Below, one piece after another: positions 1 through 11,050 of a stretch of 64,000 nucleotides of DNA. The notes under the pieces are model-generated. The model saw only the letters and a list, made by a program, of their open reading frames with translations, did no database searches and was not told the DNA's origin. Positions within the stretch are counted from its first letter, which is position 1. Every line of letters starts with the position of its first letter. The translations under genes were made by a program, and so were the position numbers. This DNA comes from Mactra quadrangularis (lineage: Eukaryota; Mollusca; Bivalvia; Venerida; Mactridae): NCBI GenBank assembly GCA_025267735.1, contig CM046298.1, forward strand, positions 25,799,866 through 25,863,865, in the 5' to 3' direction.

Positions 1-247
1 ATACTTGATCATTGTAATGTACATTCACAGGTGCAGATTAATAAATGTGAAATTTATCTTGTCATAAGATGTGTATGTTCTTAATGTGAAGTAAAATTAT
101 CATTTCGTTGATGTAATATTTCAGATGTAATAAATTAATTATGTTAGAAGTACCTTTGTTCTTTTATGATTTCATGGTTGCTATGGTAATAGTTTTATTA
201 ATTTGTACTGATTGATCATGAAACAAGTTAATGCATTTTAGATAAGT

Positions 248-1413
248 CAGGGTTGCCAGCCGACTTGAAAAATCAGGGAAATCTGATATTTTTTCAAGGT
301 CAGGAAATTGTCAGGGAATTTTGAAAATTGGTCAGTGAAAAATTAAATTCCGGAGAAGTCAGTGAAAAGTCAGGGAAAATTAATTTCAATGGAGACTTTT
401 TTATATTTTCTAAGGCTATGGCAGTCTCATTGTATATAACATAAGTCTCAACTCTAAGCAGTGTTTTTACTTGTGTAAAATAGATATGTTGTTGGGTGCT
501 TTTACAATTTATGTCATATTTTTTTTACTAGGCATTTAATAATTATTCTAGTCTACTATTCAATAAAAGATACTTAACCTTCAGTTTAGCTTATCTCTTT
601 TGTTGTTTAATTCGACCAGTGAATTTTTTTTGTTTTGTGATACTTTGATTCCTCATTTGTGGCTAAAACATACATTATTCATCAATAATGATAGAATTAT
701 TAGTATAATTATTTAAGATGTACTTATTATACATAATTTCTTTTTTTTCGACTCACATAAAATTACCAAACTTTGCGTAAATCTATTATAAAAGCCAGGG
801 CACTTGTTTTGGTATATTTTTGGGATTAACATGGGGCCCATTCCCCTCTCAAAATCAGATATGTATTTTTCCCCGGGCTGAGGACAGATCCCCTTCAATT
901 AAAAAAAAATGAAAATGACTCTTGAAACTATGTTTGTGATTACAACTTGTTCATAAACATTTTTGGGTACCAAGAGAATAGTAAGTTTAAGAACAACTTA
1001 AGCTGGTTGTTTTTTTATTTGTCACTCAACAGTCACAATCTATACTAGCTATTCAAATCATTTAGTTTAGAGCGAATGTGATTGGTAAGTCAATACTGTA
1101 CAAATTTATTAGACTATAAGTTGACTGAAAATTCCCAAGACTGTCTTAAAACAATACAAAAGTACCCTTGCTGAGCGTATACGTACCTGTCTGGCGCCCT
1201 GAAAGCATACTTTTGATGTAAAAATTAATACCATACTGTTAAAAGAATAAAGGGAAAACCAAACAAACATACTTACGGGTGAACTAGACAGCTGTAGGGG
1301 AGGTGGAGGCTGATTAAGTTTAGTAATTTTGGTCAGTGAAAAACAAAGTTTGGTCAGGGAAAAGTCAGTGAAAAGTCAGGGAATTTTATTTACCTATGAT
1401 GCTGGCAACCCTG
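248..1413. mobile_element. Non-autonomous DNA transposon with 13-bp TIRs
   Basis: The two ends are perfect 13-bp inverted repeats, CAGGGTTGCCAGC at 248-260 and its complement at 1401-1413. TAAGT lies directly outside each end (243-247 and 1414-1418). Just inside both ends a phrase like GTCAGTGAAAAGTCAGGG recurs in the same orientation. There is no transposase frame in the 1.17 kb. The CAGGG terminus resembles hAT superfamily ends, but hAT makes an 8-bp duplication and only 5 bp (7 bp with overlap) match here, so the superfamily is uncertain. Confidence 0.6.
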
Positions 1414-1429
1414 TAAGTCACTTTTTGTG

Positions 1430-1545
1430 TCCTGGTTTCTCAGCACAGTGCTTGTAGGATTAGATTTCTTGCAGAAGGAAACAACAGGGTTGGTTTTGGA
1501 TGGGATTTAAACCATCACTGAGCTGGCTAAGGCTTTTGTGGTTTT
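1430..1545. repeat. Dispersed repeat fragment
   Basis: A stretch containing a TTTCTTGCAGAAGGAAACAACAGGG-like phrase followed by a GATGGGATTTAAACC-like phrase and GAGCTGGCTA recurs in degraded form near 36895-36970 (minus sense), 53935-54030 and 60780-60850. It is therefore a dispersed element, perhaps a decayed SINE body. No coding potential is visible. Confidence 0.45.
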
Positions 1546-1566
1546 TAAAAAATAAACCATCTTTTT

Positions 1567-2411
1567 CCGTCATTATCAGAACAATGCTTTACTGCCTCCA
1601 AAATGAATATGTGTAATTTGGGGCGTTTTACAGTCATTATCAGAACACTGCTTTACTGCCTCCAAAATGAATATGTGTAATATGGGGAGTTTTACAGTCA
1701 TTTTCAGAACAATGCTTTACTGCCTCCAAAATGAATATGTGTAATTTGGGGAGTTTTACAGTCATTATCAGAACAATGCTTTACTGCCTCCAAAATGAAT
1801 ATGAAATTGTGTAATTTGGGGATTTTACAGTCATTATCAGAACACTGCTTTACTGCCTCAAAAATGAATATGTGTAATTTGGGGAGTTTTACAGTCATTA
1901 TCAGAACAATGCTTTACTGCCTCTAAAATGAATATGTGTAATTTGGGGAGTTTTACAGTCATTATCAGAACACTGCTTTACTGCCTCCAAAATAAATATG
2001 TGTAATTTGGGGAGTTTTACAGTCATTATCAGAACACTGCTTTACTGCCTCCAAAATGAATATGTGTAATATGGGGAGTTTTACAGTCATTATCAGAACA
2101 CTGCTTTACTGCCTCCAAAATGAATATGTGTAATATGGGGAGTTTTACAGTCATTATCAGAAATTCAGAACAATGCTTTAATGCCTCCAAAATCAATATG
2201 TGTAATTTGGGGAGTTTTACAGTCATTATCAAAGCACTGCTTTACTGCCTCCAAAATCAATATGTGTAATTTGGGGAGTTTTACAGTCATTATCAGAACA
2301 CTGCTTTACTGCCTCCAAAATGAATATGTGTAATTTGGGGAGTTTTACAGTCATTATCAGAACAATGCTTTACTGCCTCCAAAATGAATATGTGTAATTT
2401 GGGGAGTTTTA
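1567..2411. repeat. 64-bp minisatellite, about 13 copies
   Basis: Tandem copies of a unit of about 64 bp start near 1568, 1633, 1697, 1760, 1830, 1895, 1959, 2023, 2087, 2151, 2223, 2287 and 2351. Most contain CTTTACTGCCTCCAAAATGA and TTTGGGGAGTTTTACAG. Copies differ by a few substitutions, and two carry small insertions near 1802 and 2162. The short open frames across it are by-products of the repeat and not genes. Confidence 0.95.
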
Positions 2412-4090
2412 GAAAAGTTGATATTCAAATCTTAACCTGTGAACGAGCAGCGTTAAGAATGATGACATTCATTGAGATTGCAGCATGAGAGATAAATTAC
2501 TAATTAATCATTTAACAGTTAATATTATAATAATGTACATGTATTTTAAATCAGTTGTGACGGGGTATACTATCACTTGTACATTTGTATTTATCACACT
2601 TTAATCAATCTTTAGCACCACGGATACACTTCATTTTGAAGTCGAGGAAACAATGAGAAAGGATTTGGGTAAGTTAAGCTAAACTAGCCATTAATCCAAT
2701 ATGGTGGTATATGTTCAGTCATGCTGCGTCAGTATGACGTAAAAATACTCTATATAAAAAACTGTGCTTAACAAGTGTAACTGTTTATTCACTCTAAAAT
2801 ACGCCTTCAAAGTAATATGATGTAAATAAAATTTTACAGAACATAAATTATGTTTACCATCATTAAGTATGTCCAATGATAAAAATATCAAACAATATAT
2901 GTTTTGTAGTATCATAACTAAATATTACAGTGCTTAAAATAGCTTAACTGGATATAGGTTTATATACAAAAGGACAGTGTAAGTAATTTTTATACTTTTT
3001 AAATACTTCACAATAAGAACGTCGATTTTATTTAAAGAGGTCTATCAATCTCTATTTAAATTCTTATAATTACAAATTATAGATTTTTTATATACATGTA
3101 TGTATACCAGTCCTGTTAAATATTACCCCTGCTTGAAATACATGTATATTATATTAGCTGTAGCGAGTATTGATCATATAGGCATATTAATACATGTATG
3201 TTTATGGTATTGATTAACAATCCTGCATCAACTGAATTTAATTATATTACACATTGCATGTATCCGTTGATCAACACAAAACAAGACCAGGCTTCATCCT
3301 CTTTATTTATATTTAGTTACACTTGTTTTCGCACTGAGTCATAAATATCATATAATATTTTTGATTTAATTATTCATAAAAATACACGACTCACAGAATA
3401 AAAATCGCTTATTTCTATATTTGTCAATAATTATTGTACTCCACAAGTATCAACTTGTTGAGGGGGGGGGGAATTACCACTTAGATTCTAAATGATAAAC
3501 ACATTGATCTCTGCTATACTACTTATGAATAAAACATTGTCCTGAGCATGGAGTCAATTCAGTATGTTTAAATAGTCGAGTCTACTTTTGTTTTTCACCT
3601 AAGTACACGAGGTAACCTCTGGCCCTGTTACCAGACTTTGGTCACTATTGATATTTTAAGAATACTTGTCAATGACAGAAATTGTTTTCAGAAAGGGAAT
3701 TCTTAATACATCTACTTTCAGGCAAACAGACGTAAAAGTTGTTAAGTATAAATTAAAAGGCAGTGGCTAGAGTTATTTGTTTATTTCGAGTAATAATGAA
3801 TATAACAAATTTTCGAATGTTTAAAAGTTGAAGCATACGCATGTTATCAAGACTTGAGACACTCGAATGACTTTAGTAATAAAATTCACGACTCGTATAA
3901 TGTGTCATGCTTGATAAAATCATAAATTCGAAAAACAAACATTGCCTTTGCTACCAGCTAAATATAAGACATGGAATATAAGAATAGAATAGAATAAGTA
4001 AGTCAGTAAGTAAATTGTTTATTTATTATAGTGACTAGTACATAATTATTTACAATATAATGTATTATGTTTCAAAATAATAAATATAAT
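2412..4090. other. AT-rich intergenic DNA, no gene seen
   Basis: No convincing exon, RNA gene or bounded element was found. There is a G-run at about 3461-3471 and a short TAAG-type repeat near 3990-4012. Open frames are short and lack coding character. Confidence 0.5.
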
Positions 4091-4830
4091 CAAAGCACTG
4101 GAGTGCTGGAGGAACGATGTCCTGAACTTATTTTTTGATTAAAGAATATATAATTATGTATATCATCTATAAAATAACGTATTAAGTATCAATTAACAGA
4201 ATTTAACAAAAGCATAGCACTAGACTTCTCAAGTGGTTTGCTCATGGCAAGGTTTATCTTACTTTATCAAACAAAATAAACCAGGCAAAGAATTAATTTT
4301 CATCAACACTTTGTAGGGTCATGCACAGCAGCCATCTCACCAAACCAAAGATTATTCTGGACTATTTTCTTTAACCACAAAGAGCTGACAACTTCTCATT
4401 TTTTGGTTATCAATGGGTATTTTTTAACGAGATCGTTAATATTTTCGTTAAAATTTTAAAGATTTGGTGTGGAATGACAAGCTGAATTTTTTTCACAAAA
4501 ACATCGACTTTCTAACAATTCATTTAAGGTTTTCCCCCAAGTACTAAGCTCTTTTGCATCAAGCTACATTCCCATTTTCGTTCACGAAATTTAAGTCAAA
4601 TTAACGTTTTGCACTTGCAATTTATTCACAATTAAAATTACTCTAAGAATCGTCTATTTCCTATAAATATTTGCTTAAAATTCCGTACGAAAGTATACAT
4701 ATTCATTCCAAATTATAATCAAACTCTATAACTTAAAATCGCTTTATGTTTACTTGAAAGTAAACTTTTAATGTGACACTTTGAAGACGACAACGTCATA
4801 TCGCCGTATATTAAACACCCGGTAAGAGTA

Positions 4831-4899
4831 TTAGTCATATCCAAAATGTCTTAGGACATCGTTCCAAAAAGTACCCGGCCCTACTGGCCTATTAGTCCC
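4831..4899 (-). CDS. Possible terminal exon of an unknown minus-strand gene
   Basis: On the minus strand a good acceptor (pyrimidine-rich stretch ending TTTTCAG) is followed by 22 codons and a stop at 4831-4833. The tail ends in FWNDVLRHFGYD, whose aromatic-rich, protein-like composition is unusual for random AT-rich DNA. No upstream exon could be located between 4900 and the LINE insertion at 5766, so the gene, if real, has exons further right or is a remnant. A related phrase reading WRNDVLNLFFD and then a stop occurs on the opposite strand at about 4105-4140. No family was recognised. Confidence 0.25.
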   Translation of the reverse strand, partial: GTNRPVGPGTFWNDVLRHFGYD

Positions 4900-5551
4900 C
4901 TGAAAATGAAATCATATTTACATACATATTGTCATGTAATGAGAAGTACATATAGTATAATGAAGTAATATAGATATACATAGTAATGGTAAGCATTTAA
5001 ATTGTAAAACTTTTTTATAACAAAAACGATTTAGTGGTAAGATGATATATACAGGTAGGTATGAGTTCAATGTTAAGTTTTAAATCTGTTTGGATAATAA
5101 TCTGAGATCAATAAATGACGTAAACACTGATTTATCATTTTTGATAATGCTGTTTAGTGTAAACACGTGATCTTCACATGAACGGACTATTTTATTCAAC
5201 TCATGTCATTTTGACATCTTATTAAGAATAATTACTATGTTATGTTATGCACATGTCAAGTAATTACGAATATTAGATCGACAATGAATATTTAGCGAAT
5301 TTCTGCCAAAAATTGAATTAAACTTTTAGAATAATTTTATTTTATTGCATTATGTTTTCCTTTCACGTATAAAAATCTACTTTTATCATACATACAAGTA
5401 AAGTTTAAAAGTTTGAGTATATTGGACATATAAAATATAACAATAACAGATGCCATTAGTAATCCCGTAATAGTAGTAATAGGCCGATATAGACCATGAC
5501 CAACTTTTAGGCCAATACATGATCTCTAGTTAATACTCGACTTTTACAATA

Positions 5552-5766
5552 GAAAAGTAGATTGATTGATTGATTGACCGATAGATTGATTGACCGATAG
5601 ATTGATTGACCGATAGATTGATTTACCGATTGATTGATTTACCGATTGATTGACCGATTGATTGACCGATTGTTTGATTGATTGATTGATTTACCGATTG
5701 ATTGATTTACCGATTGTTTGATTGATTGATTGACCGATTGATTGACCGATTGATTGATTGATTGAT
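5552..5766. repeat. GATT/GACC tetranucleotide microsatellite, left of the LINE
   Basis: An array of GATT units mixed with GACC and TTAC variants runs up to the poly-T end of the LINE at 5766. The same kind of repeat resumes on the far side of the LINE at 11051, so this is one array split by the insertion. Confidence 0.9.
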
Positions 5767-5869
5767 TTTTTTTTTTGAACAGAACAATACTTTTATTTAC
5801 ATTCACAGGTTACAGTTTGTAACAACATGTGAGAATATAACATACTATATACAATTTATATACAAGTAA

Positions 5870-6220
5870 AATGATCAAATATACACATACATTTATACTC
5901 ATTAATACACATAATTCACACATACTCATAACCACTTACACACATACATATTTACATATAGTGCACCCATACTTATAACCACATACGTACATAGTCACAT
6001 ACACATAAACACATACACACACAGTCACATACACATAACCACACATACACATACGCATACCCACATACACACACAGACACATATATATATCAACATAGGC
6101 ACATAGGCACGTACACATAACAACATACACACACAGTCACATACACATAGCCACATATACACATGCGCATAACCACATATACATATACATTCATACATAC
6201 TCACGTACATAAATACACAT
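5870..6220. repeat. CACATA-rich degenerate repeat in the LINE 3' UTR
   Basis: A run of variants of ACATACACATA and CACATAACCACAT fills the LINE 3' UTR. The two overlapping short minus-strand frames rich in C, V, Y and M here are repeat artefacts. A G-run follows at about 6332-6347. Confidence 0.8.
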
Positions 6221-6348
6221 ACAATTTTCTACTTCTTCATAATAACAACGACATTTTAAGAATAAGACAATGCAAAAGAATGAATATTATAGCAGATAAA
6301 TTAGTGTGTATTTGATGTAGCAGAATCAAGGGTGGGGGGGGGGGGGGT

Positions 6349-7707
6349 TTACACTTGGAATTGTTTAAAAATAATAGAAAGGAATTTAACAACACTTTTA
6401 AGAAAAGAAGGCGATGTCGACGTAAGTATATTTTTAAAACTTTGGTCCCCGTTACCTGGATTTATGAATTCAAAGCCTAGATATTTGAGCCTGGATTCTT
6501 TGAAATATGGGCAAGTGAGAAGATAATGTTTCTCGCAACCAATTTGACCGTTGTTACACAGAGGGCAAGTTCTGTTTTCGAAAACAGTGCCGTCATGTCG
6601 TCCGGTTTCGATGGGTAAATTATGGTTTGCTGACCGGAATTTAAATAAAGTTAAACAATCTCGCTCGGGTAGACTTGAAAGGTAACGTTCAAATTGTATG
6701 TCATTTTTGAATGTTAAATAGATCAAACCTTTATTGGTCGAAGAGAGATTAGCATGCCAGTCTTGTAGATATTGTCCAATAAGAATATTCTTAACTTGCT
6801 TATGCACATTTTTTAAGTTGATATGGAATTGGTTCATCCATATGTCAGGTCTACCTATGGTATTAAATATGTTTTTAATTGCCTCAATCCATTTAAATTT
6901 TGTGTTGGTCAGAGATAGCATGTACTTGTATATTTGCAAAGAGAATTTGTTTTCCTTGCCGTTGATAATGCGTTCCCAAAATGATATCATTCGGATTTTA
7001 ATAATGATATCAATAGGATATCGACCGAGTTCTCCATGGAGAAATTTAATTGGTGTCGAGCGACGAGCTTTCACTATTTTTCTAAGAAAAAAGTTGTGTA
7101 CTTTTTCAAGTATTTCGGTATTTTCATAGCCGTAAATTTCACATCCGTATGTAAGCACCGGAAGTACCGTATTATCAAATAATTTGATGACTAGATCGAG
7201 GGGCAAATGAGCATTGTTTGATTTGGTGAAAAGTAAATGGAGTGCTTTATTAGCTTGTTCGACCACTCGTTTCCTTGCATTAAGAAATGAGCCGTTAGAA
7301 CTAAAAATGACACCAAGATATGTGTAGCAATTTGCGATTTCAATTGGTTCGCCGTTTAGTGTAAAGTTATAGTTGTCTACATTTCTTGCACCGAAAACAA
7401 CAACTTTCGTTTTGCCTGTATTGACTTTGAGGTGCCAGTCGTTACAATAATTATTGAAAATGTCAAGGCTCGATTGAAAATCCTCGTACGAGTCAGATAG
7501 AATGATGGTGTCATCAGCGTATAACAAGATCAGTAGTTTAAGCCACAAAGATAAGTCGTTTTGATCAAGTAGTTCTGCGCCTACAGAACCATTAATATGC
7601 ATATATGACTGCAAATCATTAAGGAATAGGGAAAAGAGAATCGGCGATAAATTCTCCCCTTGTCTGACTCCGATCTCGGATAAGAACATACATGTATTCG
7701 ACATTGA
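6349..7707 (-). CDS. LINE ORF2, C-terminal part (RT palm to CCHC tail)
   Basis: About 450 residues continue the reverse transcriptase after a frame break. The segment GVRQGENLSPILFSLFLNDL is the RT block before the active site, and LLYADDTIILS is the catalytic YADD motif. A thumb and connection region follows. Near the C-terminus CPLCNNGQIGCEKHYLLTC gives a C-x2-C...H-x4-C zinc-binding pattern seen at the end of many LINE ORF2 proteins. The protein would copy the element RNA at the nicked target site. The start listed for this frame is only the point where it separates from the upstream ORF2 frame. A single-base change in a C-run at 7708-7712 accounts for the offset. The stop is at 6349-6351. 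Confidence 0.85.
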   Translation of the reverse strand, partial: SMSNTCMFLSEIGVRQGENLSPILFSLFLNDLQSYMHINGSVGAELLDQNDLSLWLKLLILLYADDTIILSDSYEDFQSSLDIFNNYCNDWHLKVNTGKTKVVVFGARNVDNYNFTLNGEPIEIANCYTYLGVIFSSNGSFLNARKRVVEQANKALHLLFTKSNNAHLPLDLVIKLFDNTVLPVLTYGCEIYGYENTEILEKVHNFFLRKIVKARRSTPIKFLHGELGRYPIDIIIKIRMISFWERIINGKENKFSLQIYKYMLSLTNTKFKWIEAIKNIFNTIGRPDIWMNQFHINLKNVHKQVKNILIGQYLQDWHANLSSTNKGLIYLTFKNDIQFERYLSSLPERDCLTLFKFRSANHNLPIETGRHDGTVFENRTCPLCNNGQIGCEKHYLLTCPYFKESRLKYLGFEFINPGNGDQSFKNILTSTSPSFLKSVVKFLSIIFKQFQV

Positions 7708-9809
7708 CCCCCAATCGATACGCAGGATTTTATATTTTCATACATATTCGTAATAACTTTGAAGAACTTTCCATTGATTGAATTTTGTAGCAGCTTGAAC
7801 CACAAACCGGCTCTCCATACTCGATCGAAAGCCTGAGAAAAATCTACAAATGCACAGAATAATTTTTGTTTCCGTGATTTCATTATTTCGATAAGAGCAT
7901 GAAGTGTAAATAAATGATCGGAACAAGAATAACCCTGGCGAAAACCAGCTTGATTTTCGTTCAGTACATTGTCTTGTTCGATAAAGCGCGTAAGTCTTAA
8001 GTTTAAAACTGAGGTGAATAGCTTACCGAGACAGCTCAGAATGGTTATGGGTCGGTAACATGACGTGTCCATAGGACTGCCTTTTTGTTTGTATATGGGT
8101 TTAATGACACCCTCTAGCCAGGAAATTGGGATATAACCTAAGTCTAAGATACGATTAAACAACACACAGTATAATGGAAGGGTTAAGTGGATTGAAGACT
8201 TAATGTACTCGTTAGCTGTATTGTCGAATGGGCTAGTTGCTTTATTGTTCTTGAGGTTTCGGACACATTTGAGAACTTCATCTTCGGTTATTGAGCAATT
8301 TAGTGTATTGTTCATATTTTGGTCTGAGTCATGTATATTGCCAAATCTATCGTCCTGTATCGAGTTCGTGTTTATTGCTTTAAAATAATTGAAAAAATCA
8401 TCTAAGCTTGGCATAGGGTTACTTTTTGTTTTAGTTTTTAATTGGTTAAGAAACCGCCAGTACTGTTTTGAGTTATTGGTGCTCATTTGTCTCAATTTGC
8501 TTTGATTCGTAAAATTATGTTTTTTGATAAAATAATTCATTGTACGTTTAAATTGCTTACTAGCGTTACGTAGTCTCACTTTATTATCATCACATCGTGA
8601 TTTTGTGTAAGCCTCTTTTGCGTCGTGATAATTTTGTCGTGCTTTGCGACATTTATATCCAAACCACGGTTTGTCGTTGAATTTCACGTTACGTGTTCTA
8701 TTTACATGCATAGATACTCGCTTGCGAGGAAAGCTATGGTCAGCCGAATTTTTAAAAATTGAGGATAATTCGTTTGTCACGTGATCTATTAACTGTTTTG
8801 ACGTTGGAGTTGACTGTAGTGAAGCCATTAAAGAATGCAACCGGTCTTGATCGATGTTTTCAACAAATGTTTTTCTATAATTATTATCCCATTTAGGGGT
8901 TTCTGTGTGCGGTTTGTCGTTTTCAGACGAATTTCTGCAGATCGGGGTGAAAGCTGAGAAATACAGGGCATTGTGACCGTCTGATAATAAAGGGTCTGTT
9001 TCCAATATGCCAAAATCTGCGGTCAGTTCTAGACAATCGGCCGTTGACGCAACATAGTCAATTACGGATTTGTTCCTGAAAGTAAAGCAACCCTCGAATT
9101 GGTCTCGATGTAAGCGGCCATTAAACAAAAACAAATTGTTATTGCGACATAATTCGATAAATCGTAATCCATTCGAATTTGTTTTACGATCTTGCGAGTT
9201 CCTGTTGAGAGGTATATTTAGTGTCTGCAAAATTGTATGTTTATTAAAAAAGTTTTGTTGGTCATTGTATTCGAACAAATGGTTAAAGTATGAATCAGTT
9301 TGAACAAAATCTTTCATTGTACCAGTTCGACCGTTCGTGTCACCTAACAGGTAAACGTACTTAAAAACAGAACATTTTTCTGCAATTTCGTTTTCGAGTG
9401 TAACAAAATGATCTTCGGTTAAAAATCGTGAGTTTTCAGGTGGTATATACATGACGCCAAAAATAATACAGTCGTCAGTATTAGAACTATTCAATTTGAG
9501 TGATAACCATAAAATATACTCGGAATTGCCAGGTAAGACATGAATAAAAGGAGCAATGTCGTCTTTAATATAAACGCCGATACCGCCTGATTTCCTTTTA
9601 TAACTTTGGGCTCTATGTTTTGCTATAAAGGTATAGCCTGGTAAATCAACTATGTCCGTGGAGTCTAAATGAGTTTCACTTACACAAAAAATATCATATT
9701 TACATACAAAGTCATAAAAGTCTGGATACTGAACACGTCTCTTTAACCCATTTACATTAAGAGAACAAACATTTAAGAGTTTATACTGAGTAGCCCCCCT
9801 TACTTCTTC
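7581..9809 (-). CDS. LINE ORF2, N-terminal part (endonuclease and RT fingers)
   Basis: The frame opens immediately after the ORF1 stop codon TAG (9810-9812) and stays open to 7581. The first methionine is well inside the domain. It begins with a CSLNVNGLKRR endonuclease start motif and contains SETHLDS and a YIPPEN segment, matching the exonuclease-endonuclease-phosphatase fold of LINEs. The RT part contains YRPITILSCLGKLF, AGFRQGYSCSDHLF and FVDFSQAFDRVW (RT fingers and palm, including the first catalytic Asp). Beyond about 7710 the frame is no longer homologous; the true continuation lies in another frame. ORF1 and ORF2 share one frame, so ORF2 could be made by readthrough or reinitiation. 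The role is target nicking and reverse transcription. Confidence 0.87.
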   Translation of the reverse strand, partial: EEVRGATQYKLLNVCSLNVNGLKRRVQYPDFYDFVCKYDIFCVSETHLDSTDIVDLPGYTFIAKHRAQSYKRKSGGIGVYIKDDIAPFIHVLPGNSEYILWLSLKLNSSNTDDCIIFGVMYIPPENSRFLTEDHFVTLENEIAEKCSVFKYVYLLGDTNGRTGTMKDFVQTDSYFNHLFEYNDQQNFFNKHTILQTLNIPLNRNSQDRKTNSNGLRFIELCRNNNLFLFNGRLHRDQFEGCFTFRNKSVIDYVASTADCLELTADFGILETDPLLSDGHNALYFSAFTPICRNSSENDKPHTETPKWDNNYRKTFVENIDQDRLHSLMASLQSTPTSKQLIDHVTNELSSIFKNSADHSFPRKRVSMHVNRTRNVKFNDKPWFGYKCRKARQNYHDAKEAYTKSRCDDNKVRLRNASKQFKRTMNYFIKKHNFTNQSKLRQMSTNNSKQYWRFLNQLKTKTKSNPMPSLDDFFNYFKAINTNSIQDDRFGNIHDSDQNMNNTLNCSITEDEVLKCVRNLKNNKATSPFDNTANEYIKSSIHLTLPLYCVLFNRILDLGYIPISWLEGVIKPIYKQKGSPMDTSCYRPITILSCLGKLFTSVLNLRLTRFIEQDNVLNENQAGFRQGYSCSDHLFTLHALIEIMKSRKQKLFCAFVDFSQAFDRVWRAGLWFKLLQNSINGKFFKVITNMYENIKSCVSIGGQCRIHVCSYPRSESDKGRIYRRFSFPYSLMICSHICILMVL

Positions 9810-10880
9810 CTACAGGGGCGTATGTTCACTGCTACGTCTAGAATCATGCGAGTCCCATGGTCTCCTTATTGTTGGTGAGTCTCTTGGTGTTTGATTTGCA
9901 AAATTTGTTCTACTTGTCGAGGATGGTCTACTAGAAGCGTGACCACGACCACCGCGTCGCGGCTTTGGTGAGAGTGACCTACGTCGACTACGAGAAGGAT
10001 GACTTGGTGTTGATGATCTACTACTGTCTCTACGATCATGAGAATGATGTGTTAAATTAGCACTAGATTCTGGTGATTTGTGTGGCCTTGCTGGTCGTTG
10101 GTCTATAATAGTTGGTTTGTCATTAATAGAAACACGACTTCCTTGCATAATTTCATTCCATCTTGGAAACATGTCAGCATATATTCTACCATCCTTCACT
10201 ATCTTAGCAGGAAACACCATGCTAACTTTGCTTCGAGGGTACTTGGTTTTCAATTGTTTGTATTTGGGCCAAAGCACTTTCCTTGCGTTTGATATTTCTT
10301 TAGGATAGTCTCTGTTGATATTGAAATTAGTGTCTTTTAATTTGTAGGCTGAAGCTATTATCTGTTCAACAGACCTGTAGTCAATAAAGTTAGCAATTAT
10401 TGGGCGATTGGATCCACGTTTGTACCGTCCTAGGCGAAGCACACGAGCAATATCCGTGATATCAATCATCAGTTTTGTTTTAAGAAAATTAGTCAACTTT
10501 GTGAGACAGTTCTCACTATCACTTTCTTCAATTCCACCAAATATCAGGTTATTTCTACGACTGCGTGACTCTAAGTCAAGCGATTTATATTCTAGGAGAG
10601 TAAGTCTAGACATATTTTCATCTACAAAATGCTCCATACGTTCTACTTTGGAGCTTATACTTGTACATTGTTCGAGTTTAGTCTCAATACCATCTATTTT
10701 GGTGAATAATGCAGAAAGTTTTTCACCAACTGAGAGTGAATCGTAGACATTTTGATCAATATCCACATCATTGCTTCCTGTACGAGTCCGTTGACGTTTG
10801 CGATCACATGAAATCTTGCTTAATGTTAAATCGTCAATGTCAATCTGCTCAGATAAAATGTCAAAACGATTGCTAGCCAT
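9810..10880 (-). CDS. LINE ORF1, nucleic-acid-binding protein
   Basis: 356 residues. The N-terminal third is acidic with a coiled-coil-like stretch (about residues 50-100). LESRSRRNNLIFGGIEES at about 103-120 is the typical entry to the RRM-like core of L1-type ORF1 proteins. The region around ARVLRLGRYKRGSNRPIIANF and ARKVLWPKYKQLK matches the RRM and C-terminal domain layout. The tail after about residue 260 is very rich in Ser, Arg and Pro (SR-like) and probably binds RNA. No CCHC knuckle is visible. Such proteins coat LINE RNA in the ribonucleoprotein. The start is the first methionine, 31 nt upstream of which the leader begins. The stop is TAG at 9810-9812. Confidence 0.85.
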   Translation of the reverse strand: MASNRFDILSEQIDIDDLTLSKISCDRKRQRTRTGSNDVDIDQNVYDSLSVGEKLSALFTKIDGIETKLEQCTSISSKVERMEHFVDENMSRLTLLEYKSLDLESRSRRNNLIFGGIEESDSENCLTKLTNFLKTKLMIDITDIARVLRLGRYKRGSNRPIIANFIDYRSVEQIIASAYKLKDTNFNINRDYPKEISNARKVLWPKYKQLKTKYPRSKVSMVFPAKIVKDGRIYADMFPRWNEIMQGSRVSINDKPTIIDQRPARPHKSPESSANLTHHSHDRRDSSRSSTPSHPSRSRRRSLSPKPRRGGRGHASSRPSSTSRTNFANQTPRDSPTIRRPWDSHDSRRSSEHTPL

Positions 10881-11050
10881 TATTTGAATACTGTCAATTG
10901 AATAGGCTGTAATATAAACAACTTTTGTTCAAACTAGCTTGGTGTTTTGAATAACTCCGGTTCATCAGAGCGTGACGGTGGCACGTAAAATATTTGTGAG
11001 CGATAATCAGTTTTCAAATTTTCAACATATAAACAGATAGTTCATCTTCA

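Larger units (their letters stand above)
5766..11050 (-). mobile_element. Non-LTR retrotransposon (LINE), L1/Tx1-like
   Basis: The element reads on the minus strand. From its 5' end near 11050 come a short leader, ORF1 (10880-9810), ORF2 with endonuclease and reverse transcriptase (9809-6349, one frame break near 7710), a 3' UTR with CACATA-type repeats, an AATAAA-like signal near 5790-5797 and an A-tail seen as T at 5766-5776. It is full length or nearly so. An ORF1 with an RRM-like core plus an apurinic-type endonuclease and a C-terminal CCHC motif is typical of L1/Tx1-like and related clades; the exact clade needs a tree. Target duplication cannot be resolved because both flanks are the same microsatellite. 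Confidence 0.88.

Noticed and set aside
2640..2672. ATGAGAAAGGATTTGG followed by GTAAGTTAAG as a possible first exon
   Set aside because: No partner exon or supporting frame was found downstream; too short to call.
5936..6210. Overlapping minus frames rich in Cys, Val and Tyr
   Set aside because: They arise from the CACATA repeat in the LINE 3' UTR.
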